64,000 nucleotides of DNA, from positions 2,726,459 through 2,790,458 of the forward strand of contig JAEVLN010000009.1 in NCBI GenBank assembly GCA_018350325.1. Reading direction: 5' to 3'. This document shows positions 10,662-21,640 of this stretch, in pieces. A model generated the notes under the pieces. That model was given only the letters and a program-made list of their open reading frames with translations. It ran no database searches and was not told the DNA's origin. The translations under genes were made by a program, and so were the position numbers. The DNA is from Globodera rostochiensis. Its lineage: Eukaryota > Nematoda > Chromadorea > Rhabditida > Heteroderidae. How positions within the stretch are numbered: the stretch's first letter is position 1; every line of letters starts with the position of its first letter.

Positions 10662-12286
10662 TTATTCTAAAATTGTTATTTTTTATTTCATTTCAAATCT
10701 ATCTATTAGAATTCATGCATAAAATTTGATAATGATAATTTTTAAATACTTTTTTGATTAAACAAAATCATTCATGCATTAAAAACGAATTTGATAATGG
10801 TAATTTAAAATACTTTTGTGATAAACAAAATCAAAGTATAGATAATGTGCCGTGAATTTTTTTTATATACTACGCTTGTGGCGGATGTCATATTACTATT
10901 CGATATCCACCTCACAACATTTCTCGCTAGTGTTTATTGATTAATTATAATTGAAATTAGGGTTTTTTAAAAATTTTCTTATGAAAAATACAATAAAACA
11001 AAAAAATGCACAACCAAAGAAAATTTGAATACGTTTTAAAGCAGATAAAATGGGGGTGGGCATTTTATACACATTGGTGAATTATTTTGTTTGTTTGTCT
11101 TAGCTTAAGAAGCAGCACATTTCCTGACATTATTTCGCTATAATTGCGCAATTAAAACGAATATCCTGTCCAATGAAATGTGATGAAAAGCATGTGAAAG
11201 TGTGGCCATTTATTTACCTATAAAAAAAATCATTAAAAAAAATATTAAAAAAAGAAAAAATGCACCCACCAAAGATCAACTTTACCATTTTTCTAAAAAT
11301 GCACTTCCAGTCTTTTTTGTTGAAATTTTTTTTTGTTAATCCATCGGGGGTAAAAGTCTAAATTCAATTTTGTTACCATCGACAAAAAAGTAATTAAAAG
11401 AGGTCTTAATTTATCTATAAAAAAATGTAAAATAAGTTGCAATTTTTGTGATGTGACATTTATTATAATATAATTGAATTAGTCCATAAAATAATTTCCG
11501 ATCTTTTAGTTAAATAAATTAAAAACTCAAAATGTTAAATGCTTATCTCATCATTTAACAAAAAATATTGATTATTACTACATGTGCCATGTAAATACGA
11601 AAACCGTAGCATATGAGCTTAAACAGGTCTGGAGCTACGATACAGCCCAGGGTTGCACCGGGTTGAGAAAAACGTCGAGTCGAGTTTCGGGCATTTGGTA
11701 GAACGGGTTTTGGCTATTCATCTTCTGGTGGAAAATTTTTTAAAGATATTAAAGTTTAATAAAATTTAAAAGATCATAAATTGCTAAATTATGGTGCAAA
11801 AACAACAATTTCTCCAAGTTTTCTGCTTTTAAACGGTTCTTTAAATCTGTGACTGTTTTTACCGAGTTCCAAAAAACAAAAAACCCGTATTCCTGTTCCC
11901 ACGGGATTCCCGTGAAAAATTCGTCCGAGTCCGTCCGAATCCGGCCTAATTTGAAGATTTATGATTTCAAACTGACCGAGTAGGACGACAGTTCACGAGG
12001 AACACTATTCGAATGTTTTTCGCACAATGAACGTTTGTAAAAAATTTAACACAAAATTGGCCGTGTTTCTGGCGCTATGTCATTTGGGCACGAGTCATTT
12101 GGACACTAATTCCGGATTTTTTTAAATAATACATTACGAAATAGGATAATGCCACATTAGAACAGCTCGTTTAACAAAGTGTTTAATAACTTTCGAAATA
12201 TTTTGATTAAAAAACAGTTAAAAATGAAAGCTTCAAATCAAATCGATCTTTTTAATTAAATAAATATTGGCTAATTCGTCGGTCAT
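10662..12286. other. Intergenic, no gene seen
   Basis: AT-rich. At 11641-11725 lies a CAGGGTTGCACCGGGTT-type fragment shared with 5541-5630. At about 11880-11950 there is another GC-rich degenerate stretch. No coding frame is supported. Confidence 0.5.
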
Positions 12287-13043
12287 TCAATTTCGCCACA
12301 AATTGCTGAAGAGGTGGCGTCGGAATGTGTCTGTCTCCTGTGTTTTGCTCAACTCCAGCTCGTTCTGCTTCGTCTTGCCAACCTTCCACATCGCAATTTG
12401 TCTTTCAATCCGTTGTCTTGCCTTTTGTTGGCCAAAATTGGCATTTTCATCGTCCATTGATGAACTACCATCATTATTTGCTAATTTCATCAACGGTTTG
12501 CCATTGCGGAATAATTTGTTGTTGATCATCTGTTGCTGTGTTTCGAATGATCGACGTTGGGCAGGACTGCGCAGAAGGCATTGGATTGGCGAAAAATAGC
12601 AGGGTCTATTGTCAAATAAAGAAATATTTATTTTAAAAACCTATGAACCCAAACCTTGAGAATTTTGTTAGATTTTCGAGAGTTTTAGTTGAAAAAAATC
12701 TGGAATCCAGTAAATTTTTCACAGTTTTTTGATACACACAAACTAAAAAATCTTCAAATTGACGATCTGACCTCATAAATTCATTGGAACGTGTCGGCAA
12801 GTTCACGGCGTTGGGGGCATTGGCACCTTCCGCGTTCACTTCATCATGTTCAACAGGGTAATGTTCAAGTGCAACAATTTCCTGTCCATGCCCAATGTGT
12901 CGTACCATAAATTGGGGCAGCAAAAGCTGCTTTGGTTGAAGTTTGTTTACATTTTTTGCATTTGGCGGAACACAATTCGCCAAAAATTGCAACAAAATGG
13001 CAAAAACAATGCCAACAGGTGCCAATTTCAAATACATTCTCAT
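12287..13043 (-). CDS. Allatostatin-C-like neuropeptide precursor 1
   Basis: Two exons, 13043-12772 and 12605-12287, give 196 aa. The split codon rebuilds Arg. A signal peptide (MRMYLKLAPVGIVFAILLQF) is followed by an acidic spacer. Immediately after the splice comes R-PCYFSPIQCLL-R, flanked by single Arg residues suitable for prohormone cleavage. The ring, Cys-YFSPIQ-Cys with six residues between cysteines, matches the allatostatin-C pattern CYFNPISC (family knowledge). The long basic tail (ending LFSNLWRN) has no recognised peptide. A paralogue at 43223-43937 has an identical core and an exon 1 of identical length (272 nt). The start is the first ATG in frame; an upstream TTG is not credible. 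The predicted product is a secreted cyclic peptide acting on a somatostatin/AST-C-type receptor (inference). Confidence 0.7.
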
Positions 13044-14076
13044 CTTCAACAAACATATTTATTTAAAAACAAAAAAAAACTTTTTATTATTTAATTTTAA
13101 ACTAATTTACAAAACATTTACTAAATTAACGGCAGTATGTAATATTCTGTCTATTAAAAGTTCGTCTCAAAAACAATTAGGTTAGACTCTAAATGTGCCA
13201 AAAATGATTAATTACATCACCCACATTCATTGAACTCATTGTATATGCTGGCAGATTAAATATTTACATATTTATGCATGGACAATTCATCAAAAATAGA
13301 CAGTAATGTGACATCATTTTGGGCAAAATTGAATAAAACATAATTTTATTTCTTATAGATATTTTTTTAAAGTTAAAACATTGATTGAAATGGTCTATCT
13401 TCGATCTGTGCACAAGTCTGAGTTTTGATTAGAGTAGGACGGGATCGGGACTGGTACTGAAGTCTCCAATTGAAGGACTGAATTTCCCCCCTTATAAAAT
13501 CCCGGTTTTTTAATTTTCTCAATCCCGATCCCGGTTTTTCCCAAAATCCCGATCCCGTCCTACTCTAGTTCTGATTGGAACTTTATTATTTGGAAAAAAA
13601 CCAAAAAAAGTGTCTGAGGAAAAGGGAGGCTCCAATTCCCTCTCCCCCCCCCCCCCCCAAATTTGACAAACCAACTCAGTAACTCTTTTCAAAGGCAATC
13701 AATTTCTTAAAATTAATACCACCCGAAAGCCCTCTATAAGAGGAGAGAGCCTACAATAAGCCAGATGGGGACCGTATCAAATTTATTTTAAAAAAATTAG
13801 CCTTAGTCACTGGTCTTTAACTTTTTGCTACCAAATTTGGAGATATTTTAATTTAAAGGGCGCTGGTTTGGTTTGACAAATTTGCGGGTAACAGATTATT
13901 TCAGTGAACAAAAATTGTTGTCGGATTGAGAGGCGATTTCATATTTTCCCTAATTTTATTTTAGGAAAGTTTTCCCAAAAAATTATTTATGTCAAATGGA
14001 AATACGCAATAAAAATAAAACCATTTGTGCATGCTGAGAAAGAAATTATTTTGAGCATAATATTTGTAGTAAGTGA
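13044..14076. other. Intergenic, mostly unassigned
   Basis: It contains one short hAT-like element (13430-13567) and a C-run of about 15 bases near 13645. A 125-codon open frame at 13904-14281 overlaps the relic sequence that follows and is not supported as a gene. Confidence 0.45.
13430..13567. mobile_element. 138-bp hAT-like MITE
   Basis: The ends TAGAGTAGGACGGGATCGGG and its inverse are perfect inverted repeats. The interior repeats AATCCCGGTTTTT. Flanks GTTTTGAT (13422-13429) and GTTCTGAT (13568-13575) form an 8-bp duplication with one mismatch. Confidence 0.75.
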
Positions 14077-14600
14077 AATGACGGCATTTGCAATGACAAA
14101 AAGTTCCGAGATTAATTCCGGTCAGGTAAATATGGTTTCAAATGAATTAAATGATTATGATTTAACAAAGCGCTCAAAATTTATTTTTAATTTGATAAAT
14201 TTGTTTTTAAATAAAAAGCAATATTTCAAATCTTTTCTTTTTTCTTCGAAAATTAAATCTGGAGAACAAATAAATGGATGAATCAACTTTTTTAAGACTA
14301 AAGCCATAATTGATTGTAAATATGAAACAAATTGATCTGAGAATTTAACCAGAGACCGTACAACAAAAAAGCGATCGGTAAATCGATCTAAGAATTCGGG
14401 TTTTATTTTAAAAACTTCTTGTGGGCTTTGAAGAATGCTTTGAAAAAAAAACTCCCCTTGAAATGATTTAAACCAATCGAATTTAATTAATTTAATTTAA
14501 ATAAATTTTAAATACATTTAATTGCCTTTTGCACGTTAAAACAGCAACAAGTTTGGTGTGATGATCTTAGCACAAAATTGCTGATTGAGTCAAAAATTCC
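14077..14600 (-). pseudogene. Deletion relic of the tetraspan gene
   Basis: 14077-14440 matches the 3' flank of the tetraspan gene (16636-16990). 14447-14585 matches its intron 1 and exon 1 (about 18366-18500). The segment holding exons 2-5 is missing between them. In the exon-1 copy the start ATG is changed to TTG and a stop appears in the Cys-rich stretch. This is therefore an internally deleted duplicate, not a functional gene. Confidence 0.65.
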
Positions 14601-15129
14601 ATCGGCTAGCATTAATAAAAAGTCGAATTTAATTATAGCTAAAAGTAAATTTTTTCAAAAAAAAATGCTCTAATGGCATATGTGTGAATGGCACTCGACG
14701 AGCTTTTTAATGCCAACATAACCGAGATGGAAGAGAATGCAAATTTGTGTTGTCTAATATTGAAAATGTTTTTGTCCACTATTAAATACATTTTGGCGCG
14801 TGCTGCGTGTGGTCGATTTTGTACTTTATTAGAATTTTTTTAATCAAATGCCAATGGATTATTTAAGGTGAAGATTTATCCTGTTTATCCATTTTTTTAA
14901 ACAAAAAGCTCCCAAAATGTCAGCCCGTGGCTACCGGCCAATTCCGTGACATCCCGAGCAATCTCAACCCCGGGTCTCGAATTCGTCCGTTCTTTAAAGC
15001 AAATGTTTAGAAAATTGGCCCATTTCTGAGCTTTTGATTATTCCGAATTTAAACCATCGTCCTTTTGATTATTCCGAATTTAAACCATCGTCAGCAAATT
15101 GTGTTAATTGAGTCTTTTTATTCGTACAA
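14601..15129. other. Intergenic, no gene seen
   Basis: AT-rich spacer. A 27-bp direct repeat (CTTTTGATTATTCCGAATTT and following) occurs twice near 15032 and 15060. Nothing else is supported. Confidence 0.4.
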
Positions 15130-15249
15130 ATGAACTGCACCGCAATTCGAGATGAAGCCATCCTTGGCGTGGACCCGTGGGACTTAACCATAGTCACAGA
15201 AAAAACTCTTTCGCTGTTGTTCCATCTGTTTTGTGCATATCCGGTATGA
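15130..15249 (+). CDS. Possible short coding exon, unrecognised
   Basis: An ATG-started frame of 39 codons begins MNCTAIRDEAILGVDPW and ends in a hydrophobic stretch (TLSLLFHLFCAYP), with a GT immediately after it. It could be the first exon of a membrane protein such as a nematode chemoreceptor, but no further exon was found: the minisatellite at 15354 follows. Very tentative. Confidence 0.2.
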   Translation: MNCTAIRDEAILGVDPWDLTIVTEKTLSLLFHLFCAYPV

Positions 15250-15353
15250 AATTGGCTCGAGAACGCTTCGCTCTGTACATTTTGGTCAGCAAAGTGAGTG
15301 AGTGTGTTAGAGCTAATGCAAAAAAAGAAAATATGTTAATGCTAAAGGTACAG

Positions 15354-15912
15354 GTTGGCACCGGGGATGTAACCGTATCCGTACATATATTTTATGGCAT
15401 TCGGTGTACATCCCGGATTGGCACCCCGAACTCCAAAAATCTCAACCCCGGCGTCGGGGTTCCAACCAGAGGGATGTAACCGGATCCGTACATATATTTT
15501 TTTGGCATTCGGTGTACATCCCGGACTGGCACCCCGAACTCCAAAAATCTCAACCCCGGCGTCGGGGTTCCAACCAGAGGGATGTAACCGGATCCGTACA
15601 TATATTTTGTTTGGCATTCGGTGTACATCCCGGATTGGCACCCCGAACTCCGAAAATCTCAACCCCGGCGCCGGGGTGCCAACCAGAGGGATGTAACCGG
15701 ATCCGTAACATATATTTTATGGCATTCGGTGTACATCCCGGATTGGCACCCCGAACTCCAAAAATCTCAACCCCGGCGCCGGGGTGCCAACCAGAGGGAT
15801 GTAACCGGATCCGTAACATATATTTTATGGCATTCGGTTTACATCCCGGATTGGCACCCCGAACTCCGAAAATCTCAACCCCGGCGCCGGGGTGCCAACC
15901 AGAGGGATGTAT
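15354..15912. repeat. 108-bp minisatellite, 5 copies
   Basis: Units begin GGCATTCGGTGTACATCCCG at 15396, 15504, 15613, 15721 and 15829. Each contains CCCCGGCGTCGGGG or the palindrome CCCCGGCGCCGGGG. The outer ends TTGGCACC.. and ..GGTGCCAA are inverted, as in a mobile element. A degenerate single relative lies in TLP2 intron 4 (about 58107-58275). The unit is a multiple of three, hence open frames on both strands that are not genes. Confidence 0.8.
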
Positions 15913-15943
15913 GAGAATTCCAGAAAAAGTTGATTCGTAGAAT

Positions 15944-16560
15944 TTGAAGTTTTTGGGAACAGACACAACTTGGATCCTGTTTCGGCTTCAAGACTCAAAT
16001 ATTTTTGTATCCATTAAAATTCGTCCAAATAAGGGTTTAACGATCGCGATCAGATTAAAAATTAAAAACAATAAATTACAAATAAAATGGAAAGAAAAAT
16101 ATACAAAAAATGTAAATTTAAATCATTTGTTGTTGCGTCTTGTGTAGAAGGTTATGAGAAACTTATGAGAATTTATATAAAATTGTTGAGGAAATTAAAT
16201 GAAGAACAAAAAATTGTTTTCAATAATGAAGAATAATGTAACAAAATCCAAGATTTTTGTAGAAAAACGAACACACTCGTCAATATATTTTTTTGGAAGG
16301 ACAAAAAAAATGTTAAAATTATTGGCTTTTTAGGATTACGGAAAGGGAATCCCCTCAAAAAATACCCAAAATGAAATGGAAATTGTTGAATCTAAATGGG
16401 GAAATGGCAGACAAAAATGAATAACAACAAAAAACGCATAGTGAAGCGCAAAAAAACATGCAAAATTTGAAGCGGGAAGCGTCGTCGATGAACCAATGGT
16501 CGAGCAAAGCTCTTCCGTTGACACAGCTTTTGTTGAACTTAATCAAATCCAAAAAGCACT
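15944..16560 (+). pseudogene. Possible broken coding region, unrecognised
   Basis: Several adjacent plus-strand stretches look protein-like but lie in different frames. They are 15944-16147 (FRLQDSNIFVSIKIRPNKG), about 16088-16234 (KLMRIYIKLLRKLNEEQK), about 16333-16425 (KGIPSKNTQNEMEIVESK) and about 16443-16562 (NMQNLKREASSMNQWSSK). No set of introns reconnects them cleanly. Either a decayed gene or chance. Confidence 0.25.
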
Positions 16561-17160
16561 TAAAATAATACTTTTTGTACCCAAATTCAAATTGTTAAAA
16601 AACGAAATTAATTTCAAAAGATAGTTCACCAATTGAAATGACGGCATTTGCAATGCCAAAAATTCCGAGATTAATTCCGGTCAGGCAAAATATGGTTTCA
16701 ATGAATTAAATTGATTAAACAAAGCGCTCAAATTTTATTTTTAATTTGTTAAATTTGTTTTTAAATAAAAAGCAATATTTCAAATATTTTCCTTTTCTTC
16801 TTTGAAAATTAAATGTGGAGGACAAATAAATTGATGAATCAACTTTCAAGACTAAATCCATAATTGCAAATATGAAACAAATTGATCTGAGAATTTAACC
16901 AGAGACCGCACAACGAATTCGGTTTTTAATTTTAAAAACTTCTGAGGGAGTTTGAAGAATGATTTCAAAAAAGTTAATTTTAATTCTGAAAGGCTTTTGA
17001 AGAATCTGAAATTACAAAAAAAAAAAGAAGCAAGATTCCGGCCATCGTTGCACCAGTGTCCGTCCGTCCGATGCGGCACCGATCACTCAAACAAAAAATC
17101 AAAATTTCCAATCGAGATTTTTGCGCGATTCGAAAGTGCCAATTTGTGTCCGGTCTCCAA

Positions 17161-18493
17161 TTAAACTTTTGAGAAATGTGCACCGCCCATTTGGGTAAAT
17201 TGTCCCCTCTCCTCCTCTTTCTGGGTGACATAAGCCCGGTAAATAACGGAATAAATCCAGCCACTGAACAGCACATAAACCACCATCAGAGCAAGCCAAG
17301 CGAACGCAATTGAACGGGCCTCTAAAAAATATTTTAATTTAAAAAATTATAAATTTTTACAAAAAAACTAAATTTCAACTGATAGGCCTCCACAAAAGTT
17401 TCAAAATTTATAAATAGGTAGCGGAAGTCACTAAATAGGTAGCATAAATAGTCTTTAAAGTTTTTTTAGTTATCAGGATGAATTTCTCGTTCTAACAACA
17501 AACTTGTCTTCTAAAATTCACCTATTTAGCTAAATTTTGCGAATTTTGTTGTGTTTTTTTCGTATTTTAGTCAAAATAAGTCACTATAAAATCGGTAAGA
17601 TGCTATTTAGACTTGAAAAGCTTCATTTTCGTGCACTTAAAAGGCAAGGGCGTTGGGTAAAATAATAACCCGGGCACTATTTATTTATAAATTAAGAATT
17701 AATTTAAAAAAAAAAAAAAAAAATTTAATAATGCAAAAAATTGCGCAAAAAAAATTATGACCAGAATCGGCCATTGCTTTGCCCGGATGTTCTTTTCGCC
17801 ACTGTTCGTCAAGCAGCGATTGTGGGACGACGATCAGGAAGTACAAATAGGCCAAACAACCCAAAATTAAAAAGGCCAACGTTACTCCCTACAAAGCAAA
17901 ATTATATTTTTAATAACATAATTAAGAAATGTTAAAATTTTATTTTAATAAAAATAATTAAGAAATGAAGTATTCATAGTTCGGTGCCCAAAAAACCCAT
18001 ATTTAATATTAACAATATTATTATATTGATAAACGATAATTATTAGTTGTCATGTTTACCGTGTAAATGAGGTACGGTTTGTAGAGCCAAGCTTTGCGTA
18101 ATTTGTAAGCAAATAAAATGGACAGAAACATCAGAGCACAGATAGCAAAATGCTTTTTGAATAAAAATATAATTTTAAATTTTCATTTTCGTATTAAACA
18201 CTGACCAACGTTTTGCCAACAGAAAGGCTCTGAATTTCCTGTGACGTTGGCAAATATGGTAAAAATGTTGGAATTAACGCCATTAAATTGAACACAAAGC
18301 CGATGAGAGCAAAAGTGAAGGCGCACTATAATTTGTTTTATTTTAGTTTAAAATTTAAATTTAATTAAACTCCCCCTTTTTGAAATGATAAACCAATCGA
18401 ATTAATTTAATATTTAAATATTTTAAATGCATTAATTGCCTTTTGCACGCCAAAACAGCAACATGTTTTGGTGTGATGATCGTAGCACAACAT
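17161..18493 (-). CDS. Tetraspan membrane protein
   Basis: Five exons join in phase: 18493-18440, 18325-18206, 18152-18060, 17888-17762 and 17321-17161, giving 184 aa. The N terminus is short and cytosolic-looking with a CCCFG motif. Four hydrophobic segments follow: about residues 20-43 (TFALIGFVFNLMALIPTFL), 61-78, 91-112 (LAFLILGCLAYLYFLIVV) and 133-155 (WLALMVVYVLFSGWIYSV). The tail ends HFSKV, a possible PDZ-type end. The CC-motif followed by four spans recalls LAPTM4-like nematode proteins (weak recognition). Intron 1 would be GC-AG (AAAAG/GCAATT), which keeps phase exactly. A deleted relic lies at 14077-14600. Confidence 0.65.
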
Positions 18494-19329
18494 TGCGCTA
18501 AATCTTAATTAGTTAACAATTTTTATACTTTAGAACTTGTAAATTGTGCAACATTTAAATGTGTTAAATAATTAATTTTAACAAATTTATATTTTAAATA
18601 ATTTAAATTTTAAAAATTGTGAAATGTAAGTGAAATGGAAAAGGTAAAAATGGGAGGAATGCATTGTAATTGTTGTTTTTATACAATACATAGCCTAGGA
18701 GGCAAAAGCGAATGGAATGAAATATTTACGAATAAAATCGATGGAATGCGGAGACAAAATGTGGTCGGGTTGAAAAAAATAAAAACGTAAACACATCAGA
18801 GACCAAATTCATTTGTTTAAATGTTGCTTGTTTGTGCTTTAGGTATTCAAAATTTGTTTAAATATTTAAAAAAATTGAAAACATTTTTTGAAAACGTTAT
18901 AATGAAACGTGACAAAGCAAAAACTATGTATTCAATTAAACAACAATTAGAGAATGTTATAATTAAACGTGAAAAGCAAAAAAATATGTATTCAATCATA
19001 CAAATTCTGATTGTATTTATTTAAAAAAAAAAAAATTTTCAACTCCTGAATGTTTTAATTCAAATTTATTTTCCCATTTAATAAAAACCAATTTCGAAGT
19101 TTCGCTAATGGATGGTCAAAGTTGATTGGTCCGAGATACATAAAAGTACATAAATTATTGGTCCATTCTTTTATGGAGTGGGGGGGGGGGCTGTTGGCGG
19201 CAAGGTCACTCACTCACTCGCCGACTTGTCATTAGCTCACTGCTCATCATCTTGGGGAAAGAGTGGCTCGATTAAAGTGCCACTAATTGCATTTTCGGCG
19301 ACCTCGGCTTTTTTTAGAAGAAAATTTAA
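18494..19329. other. Intergenic, no firm gene
   Basis: AT-rich. An open frame at 18821-19024 (67 codons) carries two copies of a motif around ENVIIKREK. It has no other support. A G-run lies near 19181-19190. Confidence 0.4.
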
Positions 19330-19905
19330 ATTTGTTAAAATTCGCATTCAAACCAATTTAGGGGGGTTAAGTAAATTTTAATTTGTTAAAATTTGCATTC
19401 AAACCAATTTAGGGGGGTTAAGTAAATTTAAATTTGTTAAAATTCGCATTCAAACCAATTTAAGGGGGTTAAGTAAATTTAAATTTGTTAAAATTCGCAT
19501 TCAAACCAATTTAGGGGGGTTAAGTAAATTTAAATTTGTTAAAATTCGCATTCAAACCAATTTAGGGGGGTTAAGTAAATTTAAATTTGTTAAAATTCGC
19601 ATTCAAACCAATTTAGGGGGGTTAAGTAAATTTAAATTTGTTAAAATTCGCATTCAAACCAATTTAGGGGGGTTAAGTAAATTTTAATTTGTTAAAATTT
19701 GCATTCAGACGGATCAACAATTTGGGGGGGGGGGGGTTAAGCAAATTTAAATTTCTTAAAATTCGCATTCAGACGGATCCACAATTTAGGGGAGGTTAAG
19801 CAAATTTAAATTTGTTAAAATTCGACACGGATCAACAATAGGGGGGGGGGGGGGGTAAGCAAATTTAAATTTGTTAAAATTCGCATTCAGATGGATCAAC
19901 AATTT
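19330..19905. repeat. 51-bp minisatellite, about 11 copies
   Basis: The unit contains AAATTTAAATTTGTTAAAAT followed by TCGCATTCAAACC and a G-run (GGGGGGTTAAG). G-run length varies from 5 to about 15 between units, and the right-hand units are more diverged (GCATTCAGACGGATCAACAA). Confidence 0.85.
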
Positions 19906-20104
19906 AGGATTATTTGACCCGGGCAAAAGGCCGATATTTGCCCAGAAAAGCCCGCCCGGCCCCAAATAGCAAAATATTTTTAATTCATCAATTTTTGAAA
20001 TTTTAATGATTTACTTAACAAGATCGTTAAATCTACCAAAATCCGCACCCTCTTAAAAAAAGGTTTTTAGAGATTTGCCGCAAAAACAACGCTAAAAATT
20101 TCGG

Positions 20105-20345
20105 TCGGGCTCAGTTTGGCGCGGCTCAGTTTGGCGCCGACGTGTTTGAAGCCTTTTCTTAGTATCATTCGAAAACACTATGTCTTTAGATGCTATAATA
20201 GAAAAGAGCTAAGCGCTTCGACTTAAATAAAGGAAGTTAAGAGTCACCGCGCCAAACTGTCACGAAAAATGGCAATTTTCACACATTTTAAGCTATTTGT
20301 GACTGATCGCGCCAAAACGAGCGGCGCCAAAACGAGCGGATCCGT
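20105..20345. mobile_element. Possible foldback remnant with TTTGGCGC ends
   Basis: GGCTCAGTTTGGCGC occurs twice at the left, and GCGCCAAA-type inverted copies occur at about 20251, 20307 and 20324. Ends and target duplication are unclear. Confidence 0.3.
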
Positions 20346-20514
20346 AAAAATTTTGCTGGTGCTATTGCTTTGTTGCGTGGCTCTGAAGATGGCGGAACTT
20401 TTATTTTATATTAATATGTGGAATTTTGTCACGCTCTGTCAATGTTCAGACTGAATCGCTCAAATTTGAATCGCGGACTACTCGCGACGCACAACTTGCT
20501 GATTTTGTAAAACC

Positions 20515-20830
20515 AATCTGCCATTCTGGCCAACTAAGCGAGAAAACACCGTTTACAAATTAAATTTTAAATTTCTCAAAAAATTGTTGAAAATGCATCT
20601 ACCAAACCCCCCCCCCCCCTCCCTCCCCCCCCCCCCTAATTTGTCACCCATAGTTCTTCCTCTCCATTCGTTTTACGATGCCATTATGGCCAACTAAGCG
20701 AGAAAACATCTTTTAAAAATTTTATGTTTCTCAAAAAATTGGTGAAAATCCATCTACCAACCCCCCCCCCCTCTCCCCTAATTTGTCACATTTTCTCCAT
20801 GGTTTTTCCCCTCCATTCGTTTTACGAACG
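20515..20830. repeat. Two-copy tandem duplication of about 170 bp
   Basis: Both copies start CATTCTGGCCAACTAAGCGA (the second reads CATTATGG). They continue through a poly-C tract and end in CTCCATTCGTTTTACGA. Poly-C length differs between copies. Confidence 0.75.
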
Positions 20831-21640
20831 ACCACCACCACCACCGGCCGCTGCCGGTGTCTGTCGGTCCGCGCGGCTCTCGACGTCGCCAGACAGACGA
20901 CGATCGTCCATTCAGCCACCCCCAATCATCATCATCATCATTTCCATCCCGTCCATTTCCATTCCCAACTCCGACCTCAACCCCAAAAATTTTTTTGTTT
21001 GCGCACCTCTCACTCTCTCGGTCGTCGTCCACTTCCACCTCCACCTCCTCCTCCTCCTCGTCGTCGATGGGCATCAACAAAAAAATCGCCGCTCGGGGAG
21101 GGGGGGCTGTGTGTGGGGGATGGGGGAGACTGTCTGGTCTGCCCACAACCACCACGACGATGACGACGACGACGAATATGAGGATTATAATAGGAATTTG
21201 GAGGGGGTGGGTGGGGGGGGGGAAGAAGTGATGGCACCGACTGGTGCTTCATTCCATTCATTCGCCAAAATTCCTATTCTTCCGTCCCCTTCCTTTCTTT
21301 TCATCCATCCGTTTGAACACTCTGCCTGCTGATGGAAGAAGGCGGGGGGGGGGGGGGGGAGGGGAACTCCCAAAATACTCCCTCAAATCGCTTTGTGTCA
21401 CCTCCATCGCGCCACAATGCGATTTGGTTGGTGATGGGCGGGAGGCGGGGGGGGGGGGGTGACCGTCCGTCCCGGTCTGTGGTGCCCCCGCCGAAATCGT
21501 CGTTGGTCGGACTGTGCAAATACTCTCGACAGTGAAGACGGCAAGGGCAGAAGGGCGGGGGGGGGGGGGACACAAACAACCAGCCGATCCGATCCGATGT
21601 GCAGAGTTAGGGGGGGGGGGCGGGATCAGCAAAATGTTTC
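20780..21640. other. GC-rich, CpG-containing segment with many G/C runs
   Basis: Composition changes abruptly from the AT-rich surroundings. G-runs of 8-17 and short CCACCA, CATCAT and GACGAC microrepeats dominate, opening frames in nearly every phase on both strands. No splice-consistent protein or domain emerges, so no gene is called. Confidence 0.5.

Noticed and set aside
13904..14281. 125-codon plus-strand frame
   Set aside because: Overlaps the duplicated 3' flank of the tetraspan gene. The second copy at about 16636 has indels that break the frame, so coding conservation is absent.
15342..15966. Overlapping open frames on both strands at 15.4-15.9 kb
   Set aside because: Produced by the 108-bp minisatellite (36 codons per unit).
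19330..19905. Possible CRISPR array (regular 51-bp spacing)
   Set aside because: There are no unique spacers between repeats, the whole unit repeats, and the genome is eukaryotic.
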